Shown here: piece after piece, positions 55,134 to 62,243 of the stretch
How positions within the stretch are numbered: position 1 is the first letter of the stretch
Layout: every line of letters starts with the position of its first letter
Assembly: GCF_020012125.1 (NCBI RefSeq)
Contig: NZ_JAIFAG010000001.1
Span: 4,030,001 to 4,094,000 of the forward strand
DNA length: 64,000 nt
Source: Hymenobacter psoromatis
GTDB taxonomy: Bacteria; Bacteroidota; Bacteroidia; Cytophagales; Hymenobacteraceae
Direction: 5' to 3'
Notes under the pieces: generated by a model
What the model was told of the DNA's origin: nothing
What the model saw: only the letters and a program-made list of their open reading frames with translations
Databases searched by the model: none
Position numbers and translations under genes: made by a program

Positions 55134-55676
55134 ATGCGCTACGCCCGCCGACTACTCGCTTTTTTAACGCTGCTGCTGGTGGCTTCCGCCTTCGCAATGC
55201 TGCCCGGCGGCTGGGCCATCAGCCCCGACTATGCTGTCCATTTCAGCGGCGGCAAGGCGGAGGGTACGTTTTCGGGCCTCGCGGGCACCGTCAACTTCGA
55301 CCCCGCCGACCCGGCCCAGGCCGCGCTGGACGTGCGCGTGGAGGCCGCCACCATCAGCACGGGCAATAAGCTGAAGGACAAGCACGCCCGCGGCGACAGC
55401 TGGTTCGATGTAGAGAAATACCCCACCATCCGCTTTGCGTCCACCACCATCGCGCGGCGCGGCGATGCCTACGTAGCCACCGGCCGCCTCACGCTGCACG
55501 GCGTGACGCGGCCGGTCGTCATCCCGTTTCACTTCGCGCCAGGGGCGGCCGGGCGGGGTGTTTTCAGCGGGCAGTTCACCGTCAACCGCCACGACTACGG
55601 CATTGAGGGCAACTTTCTGGGCTTCAGCGTGGGCGACGAATTCGCGGTGGAGCTGCGGGTGCCGGTGGCGCGGTGA
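55134..55676 (+). CDS. YceI-family lipid-binding-like secreted protein
   Basis: 180 residues with a signal peptide (about 1-28) and a YceI lipocalin-like barrel: WAISPDYAVHFSG, AALDVRVEAATISTGN, HARGDSWFDVEKYPTIRFAS, GRLTLHGVTRPV and FTVNRHDYGIEG. The family binds isoprenoid-like lipids. A decayed copy of its last 60 bases occurs at 58438-58505. Confidence 0.92.
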   Translation: MRYARRLLAFLTLLLVASAFAMLPGGWAISPDYAVHFSGGKAEGTFSGLAGTVNFDPADPAQAALDVRVEAATISTGNKLKDKHARGDSWFDVEKYPTIRFASTTIARRGDAYVATGRLTLHGVTRPVVIPFHFAPGAAGRGVFSGQFTVNRHDYGIEGNFLGFSVGDEFAVELRVPVAR

Positions 55677-55731
55677 GGAAGATAACTGCCGGATAATCCG
55701 ATAGTTGATTAGGCCACCTTAGGACACCTCT

Positions 55732-56271
55732 ATGTTGCTAAAAGACTTTTGTAACGTCTGGGGGGATGGGCTATTACCTCTTGCATCTTCGGTTTTGCAA
55801 GCCGTCCCTATTTCTGAAGTCTCAAAGCAGTTTTTCCGCGATGTATGTCTGCCAAAGGAAGCAAAGCCTAATTTAATATTTTATGCTCCTCCTGACGTGT
55901 TGGCACCAATGCCGGCTATGCTACCGGAGATAAGTTTTCCGCTGGGTTTCCGGCGCTACCTTGTACTAGCGGATGATGGCGGTACATTTCTTTGTATTGA
56001 CATAGAAGACGATGAGCACGTTATCGCTGTAGATGCTTATCAGGAGTTGATGACGAGGTTCGTCAATTCAACCGTCACGAAGTTCGCCGAATTCTTACTG
56101 GCCTATCGAGGCTTACCAGAACCTGAGCAGGCGAAGAAGGCAACCCGGAAAATGATGAAAGAGCAGCTTGACTCGCTCAAAGAACAGTTCCATAAAATTG
56201 ACCCGGAAGCATTGCGTAATCCTGATAATTGGTGGTCCGTCATTATTGAAGAGCTAGAACTTTTCACCTAA
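55732..56271 (+). CDS. SUKH-family (SUKH-4-like) immunity-type protein
   Basis: 179 residues resembling SUKH-4: FFRDVCLPKEAKPNLIFYAP, FRRYLVLADDGGTFLCIDIEDDEHVIAVDA, and RFVNSTVTKFAEFLLAYR. SUKH proteins commonly neutralise nuclease toxins of contact-dependent or polymorphic systems. No toxin is next to it. Its base composition is lower in GC than neighbouring core genes, suggesting transfer. Confidence 0.65.
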   Translation: MLLKDFCNVWGDGLLPLASSVLQAVPISEVSKQFFRDVCLPKEAKPNLIFYAPPDVLAPMPAMLPEISFPLGFRRYLVLADDGGTFLCIDIEDDEHVIAVDAYQELMTRFVNSTVTKFAEFLLAYRGLPEPEQAKKATRKMMKEQLDSLKEQFHKIDPEALRNPDNWWSVIIEELELFT

Positions 56272-56385
56272 AAGCGTATGAGCTGAAGAAGAGTGCTAGC
56301 AGCAGCAGCGCGGCAAAACTGCATCTAGTTAGTGAGGATAAGACAATAGTAGATTAGGCATTTACTGCGGATATCAATCTTGAAT

Positions 56386-56865
56386 ATGAAACCAGAAGCA
56401 CGGGACGCATTTCACATCATCGAGCGGGCCGATTGGTTCTCGGCCGTCGGCCAGCCGCGCGAAGGGCCGTTTATCATCCTCCAAAGCTGGGACGAGGCCA
56501 TCGAACAGTGCGGTTCAGACGAATGGGACGCCTTGACGCTGGAAGCCGCCAACCGCTACGGCGAGGCGGTCTTGAGAAGAGACATCGAGCGTTATCGGCA
56601 GTGGAACACGGTTGCGGCGGACGTCAGGCAAGTGGTCCTGCCGCTCGTTGAACGCCGGATTCGTCCGCTGTGCGCGGCGTTGGGCTTGCCTGCTATTGTT
56701 GAGAGTTGTATCCGCTGGGACTTAATCCACTTTGGCATTGAGTGCGAATTCGCCGAAGTGTTTCCCCCCGGCTTCTTTGCCGACCAGATTTACTGGTATA
56801 CCCAGGGGCGTTTTCCCTGCGGCTGGCAGGGAGAGTTCCCCGAAGGAAAGCTGGTTCTTTACTAA
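56386..56865 (+). CDS. Hypothetical protein, possible immunity protein
   Basis: 159 residues, soluble, acidic, rich in Trp and Arg (RADWFSAVGQPREGPFIILQSWDEAIEQCG; DLIHFGIECEFAEVFPPGF; FADQIYWYTQGRFPCGW). No known domain was recognised, but its size, charge and location in a run of SUKH-like genes suit an immunity protein. The ATG at 56386 was used instead of a TTG two codons upstream. The next gene starts 7 bases later. Confidence 0.55.
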   Translation: MKPEARDAFHIIERADWFSAVGQPREGPFIILQSWDEAIEQCGSDEWDALTLEAANRYGEAVLRRDIERYRQWNTVAADVRQVVLPLVERRIRPLCAALGLPAIVESCIRWDLIHFGIECEFAEVFPPGFFADQIYWYTQGRFPCGWQGEFPEGKLVLY

Positions 56866-56871
56866 CATGTT

Positions 56872-57603
56872 ATGAGTTTGCCGCCGACAGAAGACATGCT
56901 TGCCAAAATACGTCGGTTTGAACGTAATATAGTCATAGTGACCGCCGCCACCGAGGTTCGGGATGAAATGGGTGTGCCGGAAGCGTGGGTCGAGTTGCTG
57001 CGCCAGCAGAGCGCCGGAGCCAAAAGCTGGCTGGAAATGTGGCGGCCTTACCAATCCCTGCTACCGGAGGTGGATGACTTCTTGCAGCATAAAGTGCGCG
57101 GCATCTGCCTGCTACTGAAAGAGCCGCAGCCGCCCTCATTGCTTTACGTCTACAGCCGGGGAAAAGACCTTTACTTTTTTCGGGGCTGGCCGCCGCTTGG
57201 TGACCGGGTGCCCAAGGGTAAAGAGGAGATTTGGGCCTGCCTGCTGCCGGGCTTGCAGCAGTTCTACCGCGAGCTACACGATGGCTGGACGCAACTTGCT
57301 TCCGACGCGATGGGGCCGCTACCGGTTAAGGACATCGGGTACTTGTCGGACCAGGACTGGGAGCTTGAGCCAGACGAGAAGGCCCAGCTGCCATTCCGTT
57401 TGCGTGATGTAATCACGGTGTTCGGCAATGGTGGAGGGGACCTTCTGGGCCTGGATATTACACACGGGGTGCGGGCCTCCGAAAGCCAGGCGCTGGCCTG
57501 GTGGCATGAGGAGCCGCTGGCACCGATGCTGAACAAGAACTTCTGGGGGCTGATGGGTGCCTGGATTGGCGGCCAAGTGGAAGATGTAGACCTCGCCCCG
57601 TAA
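56872..57603 (+). CDS. SMI1/KNR4 (SUKH)-like protein
   Basis: 243 residues. The second half has a SUKH-like ending: FRLRDVITVFGNGGGDLLGLDIT and APMLNKNFWGLMGAWIGGQVEDVD. The first half is helical (PEVDDFLQHKVRGICLLLKEPQPPSLLYVYSRGKDLYFF). Likely an immunity protein by context, though the family call is tentative. Closely spaced after the previous gene. Confidence 0.5.
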   Translation: MSLPPTEDMLAKIRRFERNIVIVTAATEVRDEMGVPEAWVELLRQQSAGAKSWLEMWRPYQSLLPEVDDFLQHKVRGICLLLKEPQPPSLLYVYSRGKDLYFFRGWPPLGDRVPKGKEEIWACLLPGLQQFYRELHDGWTQLASDAMGPLPVKDIGYLSDQDWELEPDEKAQLPFRLRDVITVFGNGGGDLLGLDITHGVRASESQALAWWHEEPLAPMLNKNFWGLMGAWIGGQVEDVDLAP

Positions 57604-57748
57604 AACAGTTTGCCCTGCGAAAACAGGGCTTATTTGAAACGATAAGCCATTCCAAGCAATACCGAAGGAGTATCTGTTGCCAACGCAGGTTTTGCGTTCT
57701 ACCTTCAGTTCATCAAACCAGATTCTAAACAGTACCAAAAAACAGCTG

Positions 57749-58285
57749 ATGCCCACCCGTTATACTACCGCTGAGGTTATCGAGGCCGTGAACAAGCACC
57801 CGGAGCGGTTGCGGAAGGTCACGCGCGAGTCTGCCCTCTCGCTGCCGGTACCGCTGGGCAGCCCTGGCCAGGAACAGCTTACGTTCTTTTGGTACATTGC
57901 CGGTGGGCCGCCCAACAAACGAACCGCCGGGGCACCGACGTTCCGGGTCACCGCCAGCCTGAACCAGCTTGACGACATTACGTTCCTGCCCATCCAGCCG
58001 GACGATACGCGCTTGGGGGCAGCGCCCGCCACGCTACTCGGCGATTCGCGGATAGGCGGCCCGGTACCGGCCGGCACCATGCCAACGCTCAGGTCCGACT
58101 TGTTTATGACGCTGGATTCCGTGTTGGACCTGGCCCTCACCGCCGGGCCGGTGCCGGACGCGAACAAAGCAGCCGTCGCGCACCTGAATGAGCTGTACCG
58201 TCAGCTGTCGGTACTTGTTCTCCTGCCTGCCTACCGCGCATTGAACCCCTCCTTTTTCGCCTGGCTGGAACAAAACGCGGCCTGA
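57749..58285 (+). CDS. Hypothetical protein
   Basis: 178 residues, no signal peptide. The middle has QLTFFWYIAGGPPNKRTAGAPTFRVTASLNQLDDITFLP, a beta-like region, and the end is helical (LNELYRQLSVLVLLPAYRALNP). The ATG at 57749 is preferred over the start 24 codons upstream. Not a family I recognise; it ends the run of immunity-like genes. Confidence 0.5.
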   Translation: MPTRYTTAEVIEAVNKHPERLRKVTRESALSLPVPLGSPGQEQLTFFWYIAGGPPNKRTAGAPTFRVTASLNQLDDITFLPIQPDDTRLGAAPATLLGDSRIGGPVPAGTMPTLRSDLFMTLDSVLDLALTAGPVPDANKAAVAHLNELYRQLSVLVLLPAYRALNPSFFAWLEQNAA

Positions 58286-58565
58286 TTAAATTATTATATA
58301 TCATTACAATTATATTATTTGATAACCGCTTGCCGCACAAGCCCTGCTCTAGTCACTAACCGAGGTAGAACCTATGCGGCAACTGCACCAGCCGTCCACT
58401 GTCAGGGTGCTCCCGCTGATGAACGTGGCTTTGAAAGCATTTCTTGGTCTTCGGCGTAGGCGACGAGTTCGCGGTGAAACTGCGGGTACCGGTGGCGTGG
58501 TGAGGGGGTAGGGGCTAAGAAGGTACTTAATGAGGAACTTATAAAATATATTTCTGCTAATGAGT
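58286..58565. other. Chimeric scar: decayed 3' ends of the SDR and yceI genes
   Basis: 58380-58434 matches the 3' end of the SDR gene (compare 60512-60570): tgtcagggtgctcccgctga against cgtcagggtgctcccgttga, with flanking matches and a 6-7-base gap. Immediately after, 58438-58505 matches the last 60 bases of yceI (compare 55612-55679): gtaggcgacgagttcgcggt against gtgggcgacgaattcgcggt. Upstream, gcttgccgc...agccct (58328-58346) resembles the bases before the SDR terminator. Both are in the same orientation as the intact genes. The rest is AT-rich and empty. Confidence 0.8.
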
Positions 58566-58595
58566 TGTAAATAGAGAAGAAATAGTATACATTTG
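58566..58595 (+). promoter_or_regulatory. Promoter of the C10 protease gene
   Basis: TTG at 58566-58568 and TACATTTG at 58588-58595 match the -33 and -7 elements with a 19-base spacer. The ATG at 58624 follows 28 bases later, supporting that ATG, rather than GTG 58746, as the original start. Confidence 0.6.
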
Positions 58596-58623
58596 GCTTG
58601 TACTCTTACCCTTCTTTCCTTTT

Positions 58624-58745
58624 ATGCTTAAGCATTTACCCCCCCCACAAAACGCCCTTGGCGGTCACTAATTTTTGGCTTAAGCTGCCTCACTGTATTC
58701 TCTTGCAAAAGAGAAATTGAAGCGCCTGGGCAGCTTCTCTACTCA
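58624..58745 (+). other. Out-of-frame lipoprotein signal peptide with C8 tract
   Basis: From ATG 58624 the frame reads MLKHLPPP and is lost at a run of eight C's (58639-58646). With nine C's (or six) it would join, without any other change, to TKRPWRSLIFGLSCLTVFSC|KRE, a good lipoprotein signal peptide with the lipid-carrying Cys at residue 28, and run straight into the protease frame at 58746. Confidence 0.75.
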
Positions 58746-59942
58746 GTGACTACTACCCAGGCTACCACTGCTGCGGAGAACATCGCGCTTACCAGTGGTA
58801 TATTCGTTCAGCGCTCGCAAAATCAGCTCACCGGTGATACACAACGGGTTTTTGAGGGCCGCCAGCGTGTGCTGAATTTGACTCCCGTACTGGCTGCCGA
58901 TGGGAAGCCTGGCCTGTTTCTCTGCAACTACGCACAGGGTGGCTTCGCTATACTAGCGGCTGACAGACACATGCCGCCCATTCTAGCTTTCGCTGAACAC
59001 GGAGCATTACCGACGAACTTAGGCGACGGTAAAGCTACATCTGATGGCTTATTAACATGGGTGGAGAACACCAAACAGATAGCCGCGGCGCTTCGGCTTA
59101 ATCCTAGTGCCCAGAATACCGCGCCAGGTGCTGCTGCTGCCTGGACTACCCTACTTGCCAGTTCGGCAGTTAAAGACCCAAGCGGCATCACGCCAAACCG
59201 GACTCCTCCCGACCCCACCCCCAGGCAGCCAGGCTCTTTGCAGGTGGGGCCATTGATACAATCTACCTGGGGCCAAGACGTTCCTTACAACGCGCAGTGT
59301 CGGTTTAATGGCGTAATGTGCCAAACGGGCTGCGTAGCAACATCAATGGCTCAGGTTATGCGCTATTGGCAATACCCGGCTCGCTACAACTGGGCCGCCA
59401 TGACTTATCAGGTAGCCCCTACCACCGGCTATCCCGAGTTAGCCGAGCTTATGCACAACATAGGCGATAACGTTGGTATGTCCTACTGCCAGACCGCCTC
59501 ATCCGCTGATTCTTATAAAATACCCGATGGTTTCCGCTCTTTTGGCTATGGGTCAGCCGATTATCGGGACTATCCCAATGGCTCCAGCGGACAAAACGGC
59601 GTATTTATTCTTCGTGGCAATGGTATCAGCTATTACTACGATGTGATGGATAATCTAAGGCACAACCAACCTGTGATTTTTGGTGGCTATACCGACCAGA
59701 GCAGCGCTGGTGGAGTGAAGTGGGGACAAGGCAGCGGCCACTCTTGGGTAAGCGATGGTTTCATCGAAAACTACGATGAAAATGGGGTAATGACCAACTT
59801 ATTCTACCACATGAACTGGGGGTGGAATAATTTATATAATGGCTGGTTTACTCTCGGCAACTGGGCCATTTATACTTCAAGCGGCACTTTGTATAAAAAT
59901 TATCAATACTGCCAGGACGTAGTTATAAATATTCATCCTTAA
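58746..59942 (+). CDS. C10-family (streptopain-like) cysteine protease
   Basis: The open part, beginning at a GTG, encodes 398 residues. A prodomain (about 20-110) has GGFAILAADRHMPPILAF, as in the Spi/SpeB prodomain. The catalytic domain has the nucleophile C196 in MCQTGCVATSMAQVMRYWQYP, the histidine H332 in GQGSGHSWVSDG, and the final MNWGWNNLYNGWF. All catalytic residues are intact. As drawn it lacks a signal peptide; that is encoded just upstream in another frame across a C8 tract (58624-58745). C10 proteases are secreted or surface lipoproteins. Confidence 0.9.
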   Translation: MTTTQATTAAENIALTSGIFVQRSQNQLTGDTQRVFEGRQRVLNLTPVLAADGKPGLFLCNYAQGGFAILAADRHMPPILAFAEHGALPTNLGDGKATSDGLLTWVENTKQIAAALRLNPSAQNTAPGAAAAWTTLLASSAVKDPSGITPNRTPPDPTPRQPGSLQVGPLIQSTWGQDVPYNAQCRFNGVMCQTGCVATSMAQVMRYWQYPARYNWAAMTYQVAPTTGYPELAELMHNIGDNVGMSYCQTASSADSYKIPDGFRSFGYGSADYRDYPNGSSGQNGVFILRGNGISYYYDVMDNLRHNQPVIFGGYTDQSSAGGVKWGQGSGHSWVSDGFIENYDENGVMTNLFYHMNWGWNNLYNGWFTLGNWAIYTSSGTLYKNYQYCQDVVINIHP

Positions 59943-59946
59943 TCCT

Positions 59947-60444
59947 ATGAGAAGACTCGTGCTTTTTAGTGTGGGAATGCTGGTCATTGCCCTCAGTGCT
60001 TGCAAGAAGCCTATTATTGATGGGTATGAGCTACCAGACCCACTGACCTTCGTTTTGCTCAATGAGCAAGGGCATAATATTATTACCAGCGTGAATTCGC
60101 CGTTAAAAATTTGGTCATTTACGCCGCAAGGCAAGCAATTCTATTTAGACTACACTGGTAAAGATTTTCAGCCTATTGTAGTGGCGGACTCAACCGTAGC
60201 TTTTCCTTATAAGATTTTGTATAGTAATGCGGAGTTAGGTATCGAAAGCAGTCTCGGCAGTAAAGAGTGGTATCTGGAGCTGAACAACAAAGTTGACACG
60301 CTGCACTACGATGTGCAGCATACCCGGCCCAACGACCGCTTCCACCAGTACGATGTCCTTTCGGTGCGCTTCAATGAGAAGCCTATCACGCCAATTATGA
60401 CGCCGGGCGTTGTCCCCTATTACGTGTTTCAGCGTCAGCGATAA
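59947..60444 (+). CDS. Lipoprotein, possible partner of the C10 protease
   Basis: 165 residues with a lipoprotein signal (LVIALSAC, cysteine at 19, then KKP). The mature region is mostly beta (FVLLNEQGHNIITSV, FYLDYTGKDFQPIVVAD, EWYLELNNKVDTLHYDVQH). It starts only 4 bases after the protease stop, so the two are co-translated. Small proteins next to C10 proteases sometimes act as their inhibitors, but no such similarity can be shown here. Confidence 0.65.
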   Translation: MRRLVLFSVGMLVIALSACKKPIIDGYELPDPLTFVLLNEQGHNIITSVNSPLKIWSFTPQGKQFYLDYTGKDFQPIVVADSTVAFPYKILYSNAELGIESSLGSKEWYLELNNKVDTLHYDVQHTRPNDRFHQYDVLSVRFNEKPITPIMTPGVVPYYVFQRQR

Positions 60445-60481
60445 CCCGTTGCTTGGTAGCTGCTTGCCGCCTGAGCCCTAC

Positions 60482-60509
60482 CCCAGCCCCGCGCCGGGGC
60501 TGGGCTTTT
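60482..60509 (+). terminator. Rho-independent terminator
   Basis: cccagccccg pairs with cggggctggg around a 3-base loop and is followed by cttttc. It lies between the lipoprotein gene and the convergent SDR gene. Confidence 0.8.
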
Positions 60510-61240
60510 CACAATTGCGCCAGCCGCCCGCCGTCCACCGTCAGGGTGCTCCCGTTGATAAACGTGGCCTCATCGGAGGCCAGGAAGCAGATGGCAGCGG
60601 CCAGCTCGTCGGGGGTACCCACCTGGCCCGTGATGACTTCGGTACCATCCATGATGTTAGGGTTGCTGCGCAGCATGGCGGTTTCGACCGCGCCGGGAGC
60701 CACGGCGTTGATGCGGGCCTGGGTGTAGGGCACTTCCAGGCTGAGGCCGCGCACGAAGGCTTCGAGGCCGCCCTTGCTGGTAGCGTAGGGCGCTACGTTG
60801 GGGGTGCTCTGGGAGGCGTGTACCGAGCTGACGGCCACTACGGCCCCGCCCTGCATTTGGGGCACGCAGAGCTGGCAGAGCCGGAAAGTGGCCCGCAGGT
60901 TCACGTTCAGCACGCGGTCCCAGTCGGCGGGCTTCAGCTCCAGAATGGGCGTGAAGGTCATCATGGCCGCGTTGCTGATGAGCACGTCGATGCGCTGGTA
61001 GCGGGCCAGCGTCTGGCCCACGGCGCGCACCAGGTCGGCGTCCTTGCCCACGTCGGCCCGAATGAAGAGCGCCTCGCTACCCCCCGCTTTTAGCTCGGCC
61101 TCCACGGCGCGGCCGGCTTTCACCTCGCGGCCCAGGCACACCACCGTGGCTCCCTCGCGGCCCAGGCGCACGGCCGTGGCCCGGCCAATGCCGGAGGTAG
61201 CCCCCGTGATGAGGCAAACTTTTCCCTGAAAACGAAACAT
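60509..61240 (-). CDS. Short-chain dehydrogenase/reductase (SDR)
   Basis: Classical SDR of 243 residues: TGATSGIGRAT cofactor motif near residue 13, SNAAMM (NNAG equivalent), catalytic Ser in SSVHASQS, Tyr/Lys in YATSKGG, and NAVAPGAVETAM. The ending FINGSTLTVDGG is typical of glucose/3-oxoacyl reductase-like members. Substrate unknown. A decayed copy of its last 50 or so bases lies at 58380-58434. Confidence 0.9.
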   Translation of the reverse strand: MFRFQGKVCLITGATSGIGRATAVRLGREGATVVCLGREVKAGRAVEAELKAGGSEALFIRADVGKDADLVRAVGQTLARYQRIDVLISNAAMMTFTPILELKPADWDRVLNVNLRATFRLCQLCVPQMQGGAVVAVSSVHASQSTPNVAPYATSKGGLEAFVRGLSLEVPYTQARINAVAPGAVETAMLRSNPNIMDGTEVITGQVGTPDELAAAICFLASDEATFINGSTLTVDGGRLAQL

Positions 61241-61444
61241 GTAGCGTAGCTAAAGAAGACAGTTACTGGCAACAAAACGCCTAAGCGCGGCAGTTGTTCA
61301 GGTAACCCAGCGGGGGGTAGGGCCTGGCTACGGCGGCCCTACCCCCACTAGCGCAACCCACCGGCCCCAACTTACGAATACGCAACCCACGGCTGCCTGC
61401 GGGCGGGCCGCTTGATATCACTCCTTTATCTTTCTCCTTTTCCT

Positions 61445-62137
61445 ATGGAACCCACCCACGGCAACACTCCAAGCGGCTCGCACGGCACCGCTTCTTCGGG
61501 CGATATACTACCCGCTCCCTTGGCCAGCACCGCGCCCGTGTCGGGGCCGGTCGGTGCCTCGGCCCGCAGCTACTCGCCCCCCAAAGACTCGCCAGCCGGC
61601 CAGACCGTGCTGCAGGATACGCTGGCAAGCAGCAAGAAATGGCTTGATGAGTCGGGCCTGACTGAAAAGGCCCAACAGTTGCCTCAGACTGCCAAAGACC
61701 TCGGCACCAAAGCCTGGACCAGTGTTAACGACTTGAGCACCACCCAGAAACTGGTGGGGGTAGGGCTACTAACGGCCGGGGTAGCCTTCCTGGCCACCAT
61801 TAGCCGCCGCGCCGACCAAGGTGAGTACCGCCACGTGCCCCGCCGCTCGCCCTTCGCCAAGAAGCCGCACGGTAAGGGCAGCGAAGAGCACGGCCCGCGG
61901 GCGCAACAGCGCCCCTGGGGCAGCAGCCGCTACGGCAGCAGCGCCGCGCCAGCCGGCGGCGAGCGCGTGAAGGCGGGTAGCGGCTACGCCGCGGGGCCGT
62001 CGCACGGGGCCGATAAGGGTAGCAGCCGCCCCACGGCGAGCCGTAGCGGACAGCGCCGCGACCAAGGCCCCGCTGCGGGCAGCCGCTACGACGCGAAAAA
62101 GTCGGGCGGGCAGAACCCGAATAACCTGGACTTTTAG
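61445..62137 (+). CDS. Low-complexity protein with one transmembrane segment
   Basis: 230 residues. N-terminal Ser/Pro/Ala-rich region, a helix (SSKKWLDESGLTEKAQQLPQTAKDLGTKAW), one transmembrane segment (LVGVGLLTAGVAFLATI, about 110-127), and a basic Gly/Ser/Arg/Lys-rich tail to the end. Similar proteins occur in Hymenobacter without known function. The ATG at 61445 was chosen over one 11 codons upstream. Confidence 0.6.
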   Translation: MEPTHGNTPSGSHGTASSGDILPAPLASTAPVSGPVGASARSYSPPKDSPAGQTVLQDTLASSKKWLDESGLTEKAQQLPQTAKDLGTKAWTSVNDLSTTQKLVGVGLLTAGVAFLATISRRADQGEYRHVPRRSPFAKKPHGKGSEEHGPRAQQRPWGSSRYGSSAAPAGGERVKAGSGYAAGPSHGADKGSSRPTASRSGQRRDQGPAAGSRYDAKKSGGQNPNNLDF

Positions 62138-62152
62138 GGGGGTAGCACTTAG

Positions 62153-62227
62153 TGGTCAGGGATTAGTGAGTAATGTTGTTTAGCGGCTCGACGGGTCAGA
62201 ACGGCATTACTTACTAATCCCTGACCA
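62153..62227. repeat. 23-bp inverted repeat
   Basis: tggtcagggattagtgagtaatg (62153-62175) and cattacttactaatccctgacca (62205-62227) are complements with one mismatch. It lies in the gap before the acyltransferase gene; unrelated in sequence to the other hairpins. Confidence 0.7.
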
Positions 62228-62243
62228 TTATTTGTTAACTAAC

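Noticed and set aside
58746..58748. GTG 58746 as the true start of the C10 protease
   Set aside because: It gives a cytoplasmic protein of a secreted family and ignores a good promoter and signal peptide upstream; the C8 tract explains the break.
23083..62227. Hairpin repeats as a CRISPR array or integron attC sites
   Set aside because: They are single, widely spaced, of different families, and there are no regular spacers, cas genes or integrase.
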